Of a stretch of 64,000 nt of DNA, positions 1-29,756 are shown piece after piece. Under the pieces are notes generated by a model, which saw only the letters and a program-made list of their open reading frames with translations, had not been told where the DNA came from and ran no database searches. The translations under genes and the position numbers were made by a program. The stretch comes from Pterois miles (taxonomy: Eukaryota; Chordata; Actinopteri; Perciformes; Scorpaenidae). The stretch lies in NCBI GenBank assembly GCA_947000775.1, contig CAMQGK010000567.1, positions 15,540,501 through 15,604,500 of the forward strand, read 5' to 3'. How positions within the stretch are numbered: position 1 is the first letter of the stretch; each line of letters opens with the position of its first letter.

Positions 1-657
1 ATGAAGCCCTTAACTGATCAAGGCCACCTTGTCATTATATTTTAGTCAGGATGAATTTATACCCTATGAAATATCAGCATAGTCACAATTTATTTACCAT
101 AATAGACTCTCTGATATCTTCAATAGCTGGGTATTACTAATGACACTTTATGATGCACTTAAATCTACAGGTTTGTCCTTATAAAAGCAACTATAAAAAT
201 GCTATTTGCATTTTATAGGCTCTTAAAGTCTACTAAAGAAAATTAGACCTCTTAATGTTTGCCAAGTTTTTCCTTTAATGGTAGATTAGGGCAGAAAAGC
301 TAATATGTAATCAAACAATTCATTTGTACATTGTATGTTACATACACATTGATAGCGATGCTTATAGTTAATTGCGCTGTATTTTGTATTTTCAACAATA
401 CATAGTTCAGCCTAAACATGCACAATTTCAACAGTGTTTGGAGATGAGGTTTTTATTTAAAAAAAAGACATCTGATGCATGAAAGCTTGAGATGAGCTTG
501 ATGATGCTTGAGACCTGCTAAAGAACCAACTTAATTAGCTTAAACAACATATTTCCTGCCACACTGTATGGATTGTTGTTGTACTCATGAATAGTACTGC
601 TCTAATACTGCAGGTTAAAGGTACTTAAACTTCTCACCTCCTCCTGCTTCTCCCCAG
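1..657 (+). other. ttyh3 intron, 3' end
   Basis: A+T-rich sequence ending in a good pyrimidine tract and acceptor (ctgcttctccccag). No earlier ttyh3 exon is visible, and I see nothing else in it. Confidence 0.7.
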
Positions 658-17142
<16,485 letters not shown>

Positions 17143-19520
17143 ACGACACTGGACGCATCCTGCCTGACATATCCGAACGCTCTCAGTCATTCATCCAGTC
17201 AGTCAGTTATTATTCCTCGCCTTTCAGTCACTCCTTCTGCTTTCTGCCAACATCTCACTTGACTTGAAATGGACAGACCAATTGTTCTTTTTTGACAACA
17301 TACACTTTTATATCATACAGTATCATCATTGCAAGACTTATCATCAGTGCTGGGAATTCATGGTGGAGGCTGGATTGACTTTTACACTCCCAACTTTTTA
17401 TTTCTGTGCACATGAATGCACCGTGACATGTCACACCTCCTCCCAAAATACAGCAAGCACTCAAACTCTGGCGAAAGGAGGGCAACAAATAGTGCTGTCA
17501 CTGTCTATTACATAGAGTCAGTTACTGTCAGCTTTGGTTTTGAGAAAATATTTTGGAAGTGTGCAAAACTTTGCATAAATAGAGCCAGGGTGAGCATTTT
17601 TCAAATAAGCGACACATCGCCTGTGTGCTGCTGCACAGGGCAGGTTATCTTCACTGGCTCACTTGTTCGCTTTGCGTCCAGGTAGGAGGAGGTGTAACAA
17701 GGCAACGCAGTGTTGAGGACTCTGGAAGTGGTCACAGACTAACACCGATTACTACTGGTTGTTGTTGTTTTGTAAAGTACTATACTGCACTCTCTCATTG
17801 CTGTGGGAGAGTAAGAGAAATGCCTTACACATAAATATGGGAGGAATCAGCTGTTTTCTTCCCACCTGAAGTGTAGACATTATTTCACATGACATTCATT
17901 GTAGAATAGATTCATTTCACAGTGCAACATCTCATCTTACTGCTCACTGAATTGGAAATACAGGTCTGCTACGTTCGAATCATTGAGTCAGACTTGCATT
18001 CTACTCCTAAAGTCGCCATACTGTATATTACACATGCACATTGGCTCGTTTTTGCATTTTGTCATCTGGGACCAGTTTTCCGTCAGTATTGCACGTCTTA
18101 CAGGTCTGAAATTGACATTTTTTTTCCTGCTTGGGATGCTATTATTTCCTGTGGCATTTTTTAAAAAAAATACATTAATGAGCCACTATTATTCTACAGC
18201 AAATGACTGTAACTTGTGAAGCTGTGAACGTGATTCTGGCACATGGTCGCAGACGATTCGATAAAGACAAAGATGAGCTGCGTGATGGAAACGCAGCCGT
18301 TTGACAAGAAGACTCTCAGCGGGATGAAAAAAAAAAAAATAATGAAACCATAATGAGAAGTTTTTGTACTACAGGAAGCAGAAGCGTTTTTTTTAGCCCT
18401 TTGAAGACGATGGTGAAGCAGATGAGGACAGAGTTGTGCGTGATGTCTTCTCCAGACTTTTAAGGATAATTCGCCTCTTCACCAGACTGCTTGTTATTCT
18501 CTCCACGTTCCTGTTAAGATGTAAAGCCTCATCTCCCTCAACAGAACTCGACTCTGTCCGGCAACGATCTTCTCCACCAAATGCAGCAGCTTAGAGTCAG
18601 AAACTCCTCTCACAAGAATCCTAATGCAGCTTTATGTGACAATATGCATATTGTAGTTTCTACAAGAATTTCAGAGAGAAACTTTTATGCATTGGCAATG
18701 CAGTGTCTCACAAATGTGTTTTAGCATTTATAACAAAAAGTAGATAAGAGTGAGTGGATGCTGTGAAGGGATTGTGATGCTCTCTCTAAAATGTGGAAAC
18801 CTGCTGGCTTCCTGTTGAAGCGTGACGATCCTTCAAATGTGGAGTGAGACGTTTGTACTTCTGCTGCTTTGACTTGCTTCTCTTAGATGTGCGTTGTGAC
18901 CAGTACAAGAGGTGTTTTTTGTTTTTTCTTATTTGAGACAGTGCCAACAAGTGAAGCACAACTCTTTTACTATCTGAATATCTTTTTAAATGTCTTAACT
19001 TGAGGCCACGTTGTAAAGTTGACAGCTCCTGGTTGCCTGACGTGCTATCAAATGAGAAAATGACTGTTTTGAAATCATTTATGCTCTGTAAAACATTATT
19101 ACACTGATGCAATCTTTGTTTTTTGGGTAGTAGTCATATTCTCTTTGTTGTTTGTAATGCGAGGCTCTTGTACAGATTAGAAACATTTACAAAATGAAGA
19201 AAAAAAAAAGTGGCTGAGATTGACATTTCATTTTTAATTTCTTAAAAACCTTATTCCACATTTTTAAACTTTTTCTATTTGATTTTCTTTTTAGTTTTTT
19301 ATTTTCATTTTAGAATCAAGCACGTGTTGCTTCAGTAATGTGAATACGGTAAATAGATTTTTGATTTTTGAGTTTTTTTCTGGAAAAAAAGTCACTGTAG
19401 ATGTAATTTTTTTTATTTTCTACATCAGTTTTGCGATCTAAAATGTGTACATGTAAAACCTGTGGTTATATTGAGCTTGAATGCTGTGTTTTAAAATTAA
19501 ACAAATCTTAACTGTAGTGC
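17143..19520 (+). other. ttyh3: ttyh3 3' UTR (inferred)
   Basis: About 2.4 kb of A+T-rich sequence follows the stop codon. I see no AATAAA in it and no recognisable interspersed repeat, which fits a transcribed, constrained UTR. The far end is placed just after an ATTAAA hexamer at 19496. Long 3' UTRs are usual for TTYH3. The exact end is an inference. Confidence 0.5.
19496..19501 (+). terminator. possible ttyh3 poly(A) signal (ATTAAA)
   Basis: ATTAAA, the commonest variant hexamer. A GT-rich downstream element (GGTGGGTTTGTTTGTT) starts about 30 bases later, a normal arrangement for cleavage near 19515-19525. Confidence 0.45.
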
Positions 19521-19907
19521 AGCTGCTCGGTGGGTTTGTTTGTTACCAGCTGATGCACGGGGACATCCTGACCAGGAACAGACACTAGGTAGCAGCATAA
19601 CATCACTGCCAGCTTTGCTGTCACCCACAGTTACTTTAACCGAGCTGCTGGTCGGTTTTAACACCATTATTATTGTGTTTTTTGAAATGTAGAACACAGA
19701 AAACACAACTCTTTGAGTGAAACAATACAAAATATAAAACTATAATGAATACTGCATATACATGTATAGCTAGCCAGTATATGCAAGAACGGTTTCAACC
19801 CATTGCAGCAAATGGTCATTTTTGTTTTATTAGATTTATACAGAAGTGTGAAGTACATGTTAATGCTACCTGGAGGATTTAGCCAGTGTTTGTCTTTGTT
19901 TTTTATC

Positions 19908-20104
19908 TTAAAGCGTCTGAATGCCTACACAGGTGTTCAGTTATTGGCTCAGTAGACCTCTGCTCAGGTTGAATCTTCATCTACCAGTCAGAATGCTAAA
20001 GGTGTAATTTGTCCTCCCTTAACAGGTTCAACAAAGCAGGAAAGACTCGAACGGGAGGAGACTCTTGAGATGAGGCCTAATCAGCGAGTGTACAGAGGCT
20101 TTAA
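19908..20104. mobile_element. TTAA-end MITE, copy 2
   Basis: A shortened 197-base copy with ends ttaaagcgtctgaatgcc and gtgtacagaggctttaa, flanked by TTA(A) at each side. It lies about 0.4 kb beyond the inferred ttyh3 3' end. Confidence 0.75.
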
Positions 20105-20444
20105 GTTAACCAGGAAGTCTCTTCAGATACATTTTCTATTTTGCAAGTGAGACCAAAGTGAAGCAGATTATTAGTGTTTAGATGGTCTGTGGTCTGTAAC
20201 ACACAGCAAATTGATCTTAGTCTGGCTCTCATGGCCTTTTCTGGCTTCAGTGAGCATAACACTGGTGATCCTGGATAACCAGGCGTATCCAGTTACTACT
20301 GACATCATCAGAACCATGAACGAAGTACTTAATATGAAATGAGATGAGATGGTGATAGCCGTGTGAAAATTCAATGGAAGCGACAGTGAAAAGTCCTTCG
20401 AGGCTAAATACTGCCTAAGTAAATATACAAAATAATGTAAGTAT

Positions 20445-21102
20445 TAGGGCTGTAAATCAATTGAAATATTTAATTGAGATATTTAATTGAAATATTTAAT
20501 TGATTAATTACATTATTGTCTATAGTTAATTGTGATAAATTATAAAATACTATTTGTTTCTCTCTTCAAAATGTACCTTAAGTGGAGATTTGTCAAGTAT
20601 TTAATACTCTCAACATGCGAGTGGGCAAATATGCTGCTTTATGCAAATGTATGTATATATTTATTATTGGAAGTCAATTAACAACACAAAACAATGACAA
20701 ATATTGTCCAGAAACCCTCATAGGTACTGCATTTAGCATAAAAAATATGCTCAAATCATAACATGACAAACAGCAGCCCACAGTTTGTCAGTGTACTGAC
20801 TTGACTATGACTTGCCCCAAACTGCATGTGATTATCATAAAGTGGGCATGTCTGTAAAGGGGAGACTCGTGGGTACCCAGAGAACCCATTTACATTCACA
20901 TATCTTGAGGTCAGAAGTCAAGAGTCCTTTGTCTGGAGCATTATTTAGCCTCCTTTCAGACAACTTAATATGACATGGTTGGTACCAGTGGATTCATTAG
21001 GCTTTCTAGCTTCAACACTGAGCCCACTACAACCTAAAAAACTGAAGTTGCGTTAATGCGTTAAAACAAATTTATGTTATTATCCAGTTAACTTTGACAG
21101 TT
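20445..21102. mobile_element. 'agggctgtaaatcaattg' family non-autonomous transposon
   Basis: It begins tagggctgtaaatcaattga and ends near gttaactttgacag after a gcgttaatgcgttaaa block. Its middle (gtgggcatgtctgtaaagg, gagactcgtgggtaccca) is a very common percomorph repeat. A shorter relative in reverse orientation fills most of lfng intron 7 (32607-32838). Confidence 0.75.
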
Positions 21103-21624
21103 GTAGTAAATATAAACTACTTTGCAGTGCAAGTAGTAGTAGCATTTCTCCTTTGTTGGTATTCATTTCTTGCGCGGTGCAGCGACAGACTGCAGGCTTG
21201 CATGCAGACCTCTTTGAGAGGAGCAGAAAGGCAGTTTTGTGTTTGTGACCTCTGGGCCGACAGCAGACGAGAGGTCAGTGTCAGCACCGGGCCACCAGTC
21301 TGGGTTTGATAACTTCCTTCATACCACCAGCCAGCTGCTGTCGCCCTCAAACACTGACTTCTCATATCTGGATTAGAAAAAATACAGGAAGTGGACCTTC
21401 TGTATCTTGAAAACAACAAACTGTTTTTTTTCTTCTGAATCTTAACATATATATAAATGTTTCACTGAACTTTTCATTATTTGTTCAAAATATGACTTTT
21501 TGGTAAAAACTATAACCAGATTACAAACATTTTTTAGCAGTAATTTTAATACTTCTCTCTAATCTTTCGAGGTATTTTCTCTCAAAAAGATGAATTTAGA
21601 TGATTACATCATCTCCTGGGCTCC

Positions 21625-21790
21625 CCGCTGTTTATTGTGTGGGCCGAACTAAACAAAGCAGTAAACAAACAAAGCATGATGGAGATTTTTACAACCCGCC
21701 TTACACACAGACCCAGAGATGCAAATGAAATTTCACACGGTCTCACTGTCGAGGAAATTGAATTACCCTGCTTGTTGCTGGACTGGAGGA
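21625..21790. promoter_or_regulatory. candidate regulatory block with FOX- and POU-like motifs
   Basis: Non-repeat sequence between the two genes. It contains gtaaacaaac (FOX-type) at 21661, tgtttatt (FOX-type, other strand) near 21630, and the octamer ATGCAAAT at 21719-21726. This is motif content only; conservation could not be tested. Confidence 0.25.
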
Positions 21791-23880
21791 ATGCATTACT
21801 AATGCTTTGAGGTGAGGAGCTGAATGGAGAGGGAGGGAGGCGCAGGGGGGAGGAGGACACTTCCTGAGGGTGGCTGGGCTCTCTGCCAGGTGGTCGGACC
21901 ACGGCTCTCCTCAACGCCTGGCAGCTGCACGACGGCCAGGAGACACACGAAAGAGTTTAAGCTTCACAAAGCCAGACTTCCATTTAAAAACGCACCCGTT
22001 TAATCATCCACAGGGAGGGCAGCATCTACTGTAGGGCTGCACCTTTTGAAAAAAAATATCTAATTGTAATTATTTTTTGATTCATTATGGTGTGATTTTT
22101 GCAAAGATCAGGACCAACAGGACCAAGGGCCCGTCTGGTGCCGGCGGGGATGTCTGAGGTTAGGGTTCAGCAACCATGCCCCTGTAAATCACAACAAACA
22201 CACAACATCACAGTGGTTTTAAGCCATTTTTTAAATTTTCATAAATAACTATTTATTACAATGGTCCCTGATATTGTTGTTTACATATTAGTGTTTAGTC
22301 GGTTTCACTACGAGAGTTACAGGGTGAAAACTGTTTTTCTTTATTTACAGTATAGATTTGTTCATTTGTTACCTCAATGCAGAAAATGAGGAAGGGAAAA
22401 CCCCTGGCATTTTTTTTTTGTAATTATTATTATTTTTAGGGTGCCGTGCTAAGCGACCGCCTATAAATAAATCCTATGCCTTAAACCAGCCCTGTGTACC
22501 AAACAAAGCTGTTTTCTTAAGCCTATAGAATATATGTGGGCCAGGACATCTCTGCAGCATATTACAAAACATTACATTTAAAGTGGTATTTTGACACACT
22601 TTTCACCTTAAATATCGCGCCTCAAGCAATTTGGAAATTGCAGTTGGCCATATGGGAGAAATGCTCTCTCGGAGCATAAACCTGCAGCTTGGTATGTTTT
22701 TTTTTAGCAAATACAAATCATGTCTTGCAGCAGCATCCCATAAATATTTAGATGCATTTCTAACTGTAGTCGATTCCTGTCATTTCAGTATAGTTGCAGA
22801 ATTATAGATATTAAGCTGCATTTATCTGTTAGTTACTTAACAAGGAGTGTTTTGTAACTCTACCTCACTGGTGCATTCAATCAAGCCCAACGTCAAATCT
22901 ATTTGTCATTTATCAATTCCAGCAAAGCAGTGATTGGGAATGGAAATCTTTCATCTCAGGTTCCTTTAACAATGCTCATAAAACATGCATACTGATATAG
23001 AAGGCGAGTTCCCACAAGTAAAAGCAAAACATTCATCTAAGGTATAAAATAGTAATGGAAGACAGTATTTCAGATGGGAAAACTGAATGAAAATGGGATG
23101 ACGCACGAATGATATGCATGATGACGCATTCATAAGCTTATTTTATCTTTAACTTAATCTGAAAGGTAATTAGTAAGTACAGCTGTCAGATACATCCAAT
23201 GAAGTAAAAAATGTGATATATCTCTGAATTGTAGTGAAGTAGAAGTATAAAGTAGCTGGAAGTACTCAAGATAAGTACCTCTCCTTTCACTTTTCTCTCT
23301 CTTTTCTCATCATGTAGCCCTGTCATCATCACTGATGGATGAGGCCGATGAACACAGGACGTGAGCACCTTCGTGTCCCGATTCTGGAGGGAGTCCTGCT
23401 GCTTTGTTGCTGCCATGCTTACTAGGAGGTGGTGGTTTTGTCTCTTTTGTGGCCGAGCTCAGAGGGAGGCAGCTGTGTCCCGGGATTCACCGCTCACGTT
23501 ATTCACACCTCACCTCCTCCTTTGTAGGCCTCAGCCGGAGCAGTCAGAGGGAGCACGTAGACCCAGTGAGGGATTTATGGAGCTGTCTGGAGCCATCCCT
23601 GTCCTCACCTCTCTACTCCTGCTGCTCACTCTGATGCTCCAGGACTCTCTCAAAGCTTTTCCCTTTCCTTTCCGCTCCTTTAAAGTCTTCTGTGTGGAGA
23701 ATTCATCATGATCCAGTGGTTCATCGCCATTTTTAAAAAATGAACCACATTAGAGATTTAACCACATTAATGTTTCCTTATTACCAAGGTTACAACAAAC
23801 ATTCAAAAACACAGTTTATACAAGGAATCAAAGTTCAAGTCTGTGTATTTTCAGGGCATGATTCCTTGTAGTCCTCCGGT

Positions 23881-24010
23881 GTATTGTTATAATAACAATG
23901 ATGAGTCATCTCTGCCTGAGGTCATTGCACAACATCATTTGCATCCTGATTTGCATCTTTGCAAAGCACAATGATTCAGTTATTTTATTTTGATGCAAAT
24001 GATCTTCATA
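23881..24010. promoter_or_regulatory. candidate SOX/POU motif cluster
   Basis: Two octamers in opposite orientation, ATTTGCAT at 23949-23956 and ATGCAAAT at 23993-24000, sit among SOX-like words (aacaatg, acaatg) and an AP-1-like tgagtca. The 130-base stretch looks unique. SOX/POU pairing is a known enhancer grammar in neural and early embryonic cells. Function is inference only. Confidence 0.3.
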
Positions 24011-24419
24011 TAATACATTCTGTGCTGTTGTATGAGCTATAGACAATACAAACTGACAGTCTCAGTTTAAACCAACATTATTTATGTAGGGATATCATTA
24101 AATAATCATTTTTATGTGTTTGCGTTATTTTTATGTAACAGTTTAACTTTTTCCTACAAACAAACCAGCAAGGACTATTACACAATTAATCGGTTAAAGG
24201 TATGAACCTACCACAACTAACCTGCTCCTTAAACACTTGCCATCAAAATGTTATTTTATATAACCTAACCTTACCTAACTTACTAAGTATAAAAAACTAC
24301 TGGTGCTGTTTTGTGGAGAACTATGTGGTGGAGACCAATGGGGGATGTCCGGGGGATGTCCCCTGTTTGTTGAGTTTACTCTCTTAAGGTCTACTTCAGG
24401 ACCAGTAGTGTGCAAAATA

Positions 24420-24670
24420 GCTAACATTTGGTTAGAAATGGATTCTGCCAACTCCAACGAACAATCAGCCCCCATCGCAACTCAGACACAAACTCCACGG
24501 AAGTACAAAAAAAAAACAGTTATATCTAGTGAGGCCCTTCTTGCAAAACAGGAATGTGCCCGAAGTCAGGGGAAACTAGGACCAACATCAGCGGGGTCTT
24601 TGCTTCAAGGAGGGACCTTCATTTGGAAAGCGAGCATCACTGCCAAGCATGCGAAATATATAGTAATATT
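24420..24670 (+). pseudogene. degenerate transposon-like coding fragment
   Basis: A frame reads RKYKKKTVISSEALLAKQEC and then appears to continue in another frame as GETRTNISGVFASRRDL. I recall a similar stretch recurring in fish repeat-derived proteins, but I cannot name the family. The frame change means it is not intact. Confidence 0.35.
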
Positions 24671-25712
24671 GTGATTTCAGCTGTCAGTCACATTCAGTCT
24701 CATGTGTGTTGTCTCACTGTTTTGACCAATGTTTGCTCACAAGCTTGCGAGCAACAAGACACTGACTTTTTAGCAGACCCTGGCAGGATGAATTGAAATT
24801 GGCTTAAAAACAGTAACACTTAATGTGAAAATCATTCCTCTCCTGTAATACATCCTCCAACTGAGACCAAAAAAAGGTCCTCCTCCAAATTCCTCCACTC
24901 AAGCTCTGCTCACTCCAAAGTTCAAGTGCTTCTCCAGCAGCGATATGTGATACCTGGATTATAGTAAACTCCACTTGGTGTGCCTTTAGAGCACATGTTG
25001 AGTAGGATTAATGCCTGTGCCAGTTGCTGTGAGATCTGTCAGTGGGCCAGTGGGACTAGTCCCGCCGCTCCTAATCCTGCAGACAATGCAGCCTGTTAAT
25101 TGGAGGCTGACTGATACAGCAAAGGGAAGTCATGAAGACAATGTGCGAGTGGCCAGCGTCTCTGTAATCCCCTGCACTCTGAGGAATGTCCCTCTGTGGC
25201 AGACATCCACTCCTCACCACATCTACTCCTCTGTCTCCTCACTTCCCACTCTGGGGTTTCCCATTTTACTGACTTTTAGACAAACACACAGAGAGAGCGA
25301 CTTTACAGAGTTGTGAAATTTCACATCTTCCACTCAGAGCACTGATGGGAGGTGCCAGAAAGCTCACCCGGGTGTTTGTGTTTTAGTCAGCAGGGTATAA
25401 ACTGTGAAGTGTTTCCTGTCATTCCACCTGAAGGCAGGGCTGAAATCATGCCATCGGTAAGACCTGTGAAGTCTGATATCCAGAGTCTTAAAGATGTGCT
25501 TTTATTTTATTAAAAATGCATATGGCTTTTTTACAGAATGCATGTTGACATGTCACAGTAAGAAAAACACAGGCGTTAATAATGATATTAATGATGCTGA
25601 AGGGGCCTGCATGGTATCGTACATCTCACCATCACTGGGACACTGAATAGAGCAGAGCTTTGTTAGTGTTATTAGCAACACCTACTGCTTTTCCTACTAT
25701 GACAAGTCAAAG

Positions 25713-26365
25713 TGGTCATTTTGTCTGTCTTTAGTCATTTCATGTCTCTTTTTATTTGCTATCTGGTCATTTTGCATTTATTTTAAGTCATTATACCTCT
25801 CTTTTTGATCATTTTGTATGTCTTTGTGGTAGTCTTGCTTGTATTTTTTGTCATTTTGCATCTCTTTTTAGTCATTTTGTGTGTCTTTTTAGGTGTTTTG
25901 TATGTCTTTGTGGTAGTTTTGCTTCTATTGTTAGTCAATTTGCATCTCTTTGTAGCCTTTTTTACATTTCTTTTTAGATGTTATATGTCTTTGTGGTTGT
26001 TTTGGGTCTTTTTTTATCATTTCATGTCCCTTTTCAGTCATTTTGTGTTGCTTTTCAGTCATTCTGCATGTCTTTCTGGTAGGTTTGCTTCCATTTTCAG
26101 TCAATTTGCACTTCTTTGTACTCTTTTTACATTTCTTTTTAGATGTTTCGCATATGTGTGGTTGCTTTATGTCTCCTTAATCATTTAATGGTTCTTTTTA
26201 GTCATTTTGCATGTGTTTCTGGTAGTTTTTCCTTTTATTTATAGTCAATTTGCACCTCTTTGTAGTCTTTCTTTTTAGATGTTTCACATGTCTTTGTGGT
26301 TGTGTTGGGTCTCTAATCATTTCATGTCCATTTTTTGCATCATTTTGTGGTCGTTTGATTGACTT
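25713..26365. repeat. degenerate minisatellite of 'tcattttgcatctcttt' units
   Basis: About 650 bases made of imperfect units of roughly 25-30 bases such as tagtcattttgcatctcttt, tgtatgtctttgtggtag and tagtcaatttgcatctcttt. It explains the Phe/Val/Leu-rich frames here (for example 25805-26188), which only look like membrane proteins. Repeats of this kind are scattered through fish genomes. Confidence 0.85.
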
Positions 26366-27089
26366 TCCACCAACTGATGTTAAAAGTTACCTCATACAGA
26401 GGCTCTGGTCCAGGGGCCCTGCTGGGCTGGTGGTCCTGTTCAGTAACTCTGGTAGAGCGGACATTAGGGGTGGCCAAGATCCCAGGTGGGGACCATGTCT
26501 GACCTGACACTACTTTATTTACACAGACAAATTTATTTGTAATGACAGTGTAAAATTGTAGTAAAATTAAAAGCTAAACTCTTGAGAAATGTGTGAGAGC
26601 CAGTCACAACAAGAATAAAACTTTTAAACAGCTTTCAGACATGATTTCTCCCTGAGGTTAAGAACTGTAGGTGGGCTGGCTTCTCCTCCGGTATCACTCA
26701 AACTGAGACAGACACAAGTCATGCGGGACGCTTTATGTTTTGTAAACAGAACGTGATAGTTTGACATTTTGGATACTGGCTTCTTTATAACTGGAAGATA
26801 AGCAGCAACAGCCTCCAGTCACATTTCACCACAGCTCACTGACAGTTAGCTGCCTGCAGTTGGATGTTTGTGTTTTTATAATCTATCACCTGCTGCCACA
26901 CCGTACACATATGCAAAACAGGATTACACCTGAGTTATACTCTCAATCATGACACTGACTTCTTATTTAAAGACATATCATCTGATAAAGAGATTGAAAC
27001 ATTTACTGAGGAAAAATAGGCCACTGAAAGTAATTATCTGGAAGATTATAATTTAAATAAACATCTGTAAAGTCACAACTGATTGCAAA

Positions 27090-27790
27090 TGAGGCAACAC
27101 AATGATGACTGAGCCAGTGGCCCACAGACGAAAGTGCTTTCATTTGCAGTATTACGATCTAGGTGTCTGTCTAGCTGCTCTGTACTGCTTTCATATGGCA
27201 GTTACAGCTGATAACACCATCCCAACCGACAGCGTCGCCACAGAAACACCCTACGGTTCCGGCAAACACTGTCGCCATTGTTATTGTTCGCTTAGCATCA
27301 AGACTGGAAACAGGGAGAAACCATTGATGTATAAAGAAAACTGGATACAGCGTTCATTCCTATGAAAGTTGTTCAGTGGCGCATGAAGCCAAAATAACTC
27401 GACTTGTGACTGGAAAAGTACTCGGCTTTTCAGGCAATCTTCCGCATCCACTGGGCCCAAGGAGCAGGCACAGCAGCGTCCGCTCGGCCACATGGCTAGG
27501 TCACGGGGTCACAGCCCGTCACGGTGTCGTCATGGTTTAACTCCCAGCCCTGAAGGGTCGATTTACTTTAAAAAAAAAAAAAGTTAGCAGCTGAGATACA
27601 GACATCTCTTCCCCATTGTAAGTCTATGGGAAAAAAATCTTTTTGGGTCCAAAGGCATCAAGTGACGGACATATAAGTTGTAGTACCGCTGTTTGGCCAC
27701 TATGAAAATTGGCATTAACAGCCGGCGCTCATCCTGGTGGCTTGGTGGAAACAGCTAGCCTGGCTCTGTCCAAAATTAACAAACTATGCC
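27090..27790. repeat. composite dispersed repeat
   Basis: The part 27150-27290 matches 41990-42125 (shared agctgataaca, ccgacagcg/ccaacagcg, tgcggttc/tacggttcc). The part 27340-27420 matches, in reverse, 50755-50875 (gccaaaat, cgcatgaagcc/ggcttcatgc). These look like members of high-copy fish repeats, not genes. Confidence 0.55.
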
Positions 27791-29756
27791 TGCTGGCACC
27801 TCTAAGGCTCATAAATTAATATGCTGTTTCTCATTTGTTAAATCAGTATAAAACTAGGAGTGTAACTGACTATACTCTGTTTTACGGTGGGTTATGTGCC
27901 AGACAATTTCTCAAAGTATCTGCTGGTTGCTGGGCTAGACCAAGAAATATGAATAAACTATTGATTGTGTGAGTTAAACGAACTTGTGTGCTTTTATTTC
28001 AGTAGCATCTGATTCATTCTACTACCCCGATATACTAATGCCATCACCACAAAGCCAAACGGTAGCCTAAGCTCTGTCCTCCATCCAAACTGTGTCCCTG
28101 TGTGAGGCTGAAAGCTTGGTCTCAGATCGGGCTCTAAATTGAAATGCTAATAGCATAGCTACGCTTCAAAGCTCAGTCGGACTGTATTTATTATTCTGCA
28201 GCTGCTGGTATGGGAACAGAGAGCCTATAATTGCAACAGCAAACACTGAGGGAAGATAAACAGTGGAAAAGCACCAAAGTACAGTAATCACATGTAACAA
28301 TTCATTCACGCACAGATGTGACAGATTGAAGGATTACTGGTGCAGAGGGATTACAAATGAGCAGCTGGAGGAAATGGTTTTAGGCTAATTTAAATCTCAT
28401 CCTACCTACGTTATTTCCTCTCTTTGCAATGGTACATGGAGACTTTTTAAGGACAAACCCACAAATATTGTGTGCTTGTCTCTTCAGTTATGACTTAAAA
28501 AAATGTTACATGCAAGTGACAGTTTTGAGAGTTTAAACAGATTAGATAACCACTCCAACGGTTTGTTATGTGTGTATTATGTCTCTTTTGTAGTAAAATA
28601 ACAAAGTGCTGTAGATCTGATTACTGTTTGCACATTCACAGCTTGCCAGTTTAATAAGACAAGAGTTTTACACTTAAGCCACATGCCCATTTTTCCCATG
28701 GATGCAGTGCCAGAGAAGGGATCTCTCTTCCTCTTCCTCTTCTGTGAAGCTGATCAAGCATTTGTCGCTGAATAAATGGTTATTATAGCTACCAACCAGA
28801 CTGCTTTGATTCCTCTGTTTCATATGATTTGAAACTTCTGTACGGTCGACAGAGAAGACGGAGGGTGACTGATCTCTGTTTGAACACAAGATTTAGACAC
28901 ATAAAAGACTGCAGTTTTTCCCTTTATACATCTCTGGAAGGCAAAGCTGTGATTATGGTTTGTGGCGGGGTTGTTTGCTCCGAGTAATTTGTCTCCCATG
29001 TGAGGCTTTGGTGATGGATCCACTGCTCCGTGTCTGCCAGAGTTCAGTCAGCATGTGCAGGATGACTTATCAGACTTTTTAATATGAAAATATAAATATT
29101 TTGTTTCTGTCAGAACTGTATTTTTTAGACCAAAAAAATCACCCCTAATTAATTAGGATAATAGCTTTTCTTTTGTCATGTGATAAGTAAAACTCAAAAA
29201 GGGCTTCTGACAGTGTTACACTATCATATATCATAAAATAGGATTGATGCATTAACATGTAAGCAGTGTATTTATTGTTATAGTTGGCTACTGTGGATCT
29301 AATTTTACCCATTTTATACAACACTGGCTGTTTTAAATCTACTTTACAGTAACAAATGTCTCATATTTTAGATGTTTATTATAGATATTTAAATTTAATC
29401 AGTGAAACAAACAGCTGTCAGATACATTTAGTGAAGTAAATAGTACAATCTGTCCCTCTGAGTAGAAGTGCAATGTAGTATAAAATCAAAAATATTGTCT
29501 AATACTAATAAGTACAATCAAGGTCTGAGCAGCATGATTCGTATCCAGCTTCTCATCTAGAAGCAAGTAAATATAATTTCCCAAAATGTTTTAACTACTT
29601 TACAGTTAGATATGTAAGTCCTGGGGTTCCCAACCTAGGGGTCATAGGTCGTTATAGGAAATATGGGGTAAAAAAATAAAAAATATGACATGCTACATAC
29701 ATTTTATTTATTTATTTAGTTTGATTTACTTTTATCTCATCATAGATTTTTTTTCG

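Larger units (their letters stand above)
21103..29756. other. ttyh3-lfng intergenic sequence without recognised gene
   Basis: Apart from the separately listed elements, I see no exon on either strand. Two similar blocks (23190-23280 and 29410-29520, sharing acagctgtcagataca and aagtagaagt words) belong to the common fish 'tactcaagtaaagtac' repeat type. Confidence 0.5.

Noticed and set aside
25756..26507. Hydrophobic frames resembling membrane proteins
   Set aside because: Translation of a degenerate T-rich minisatellite; no conserved domain.
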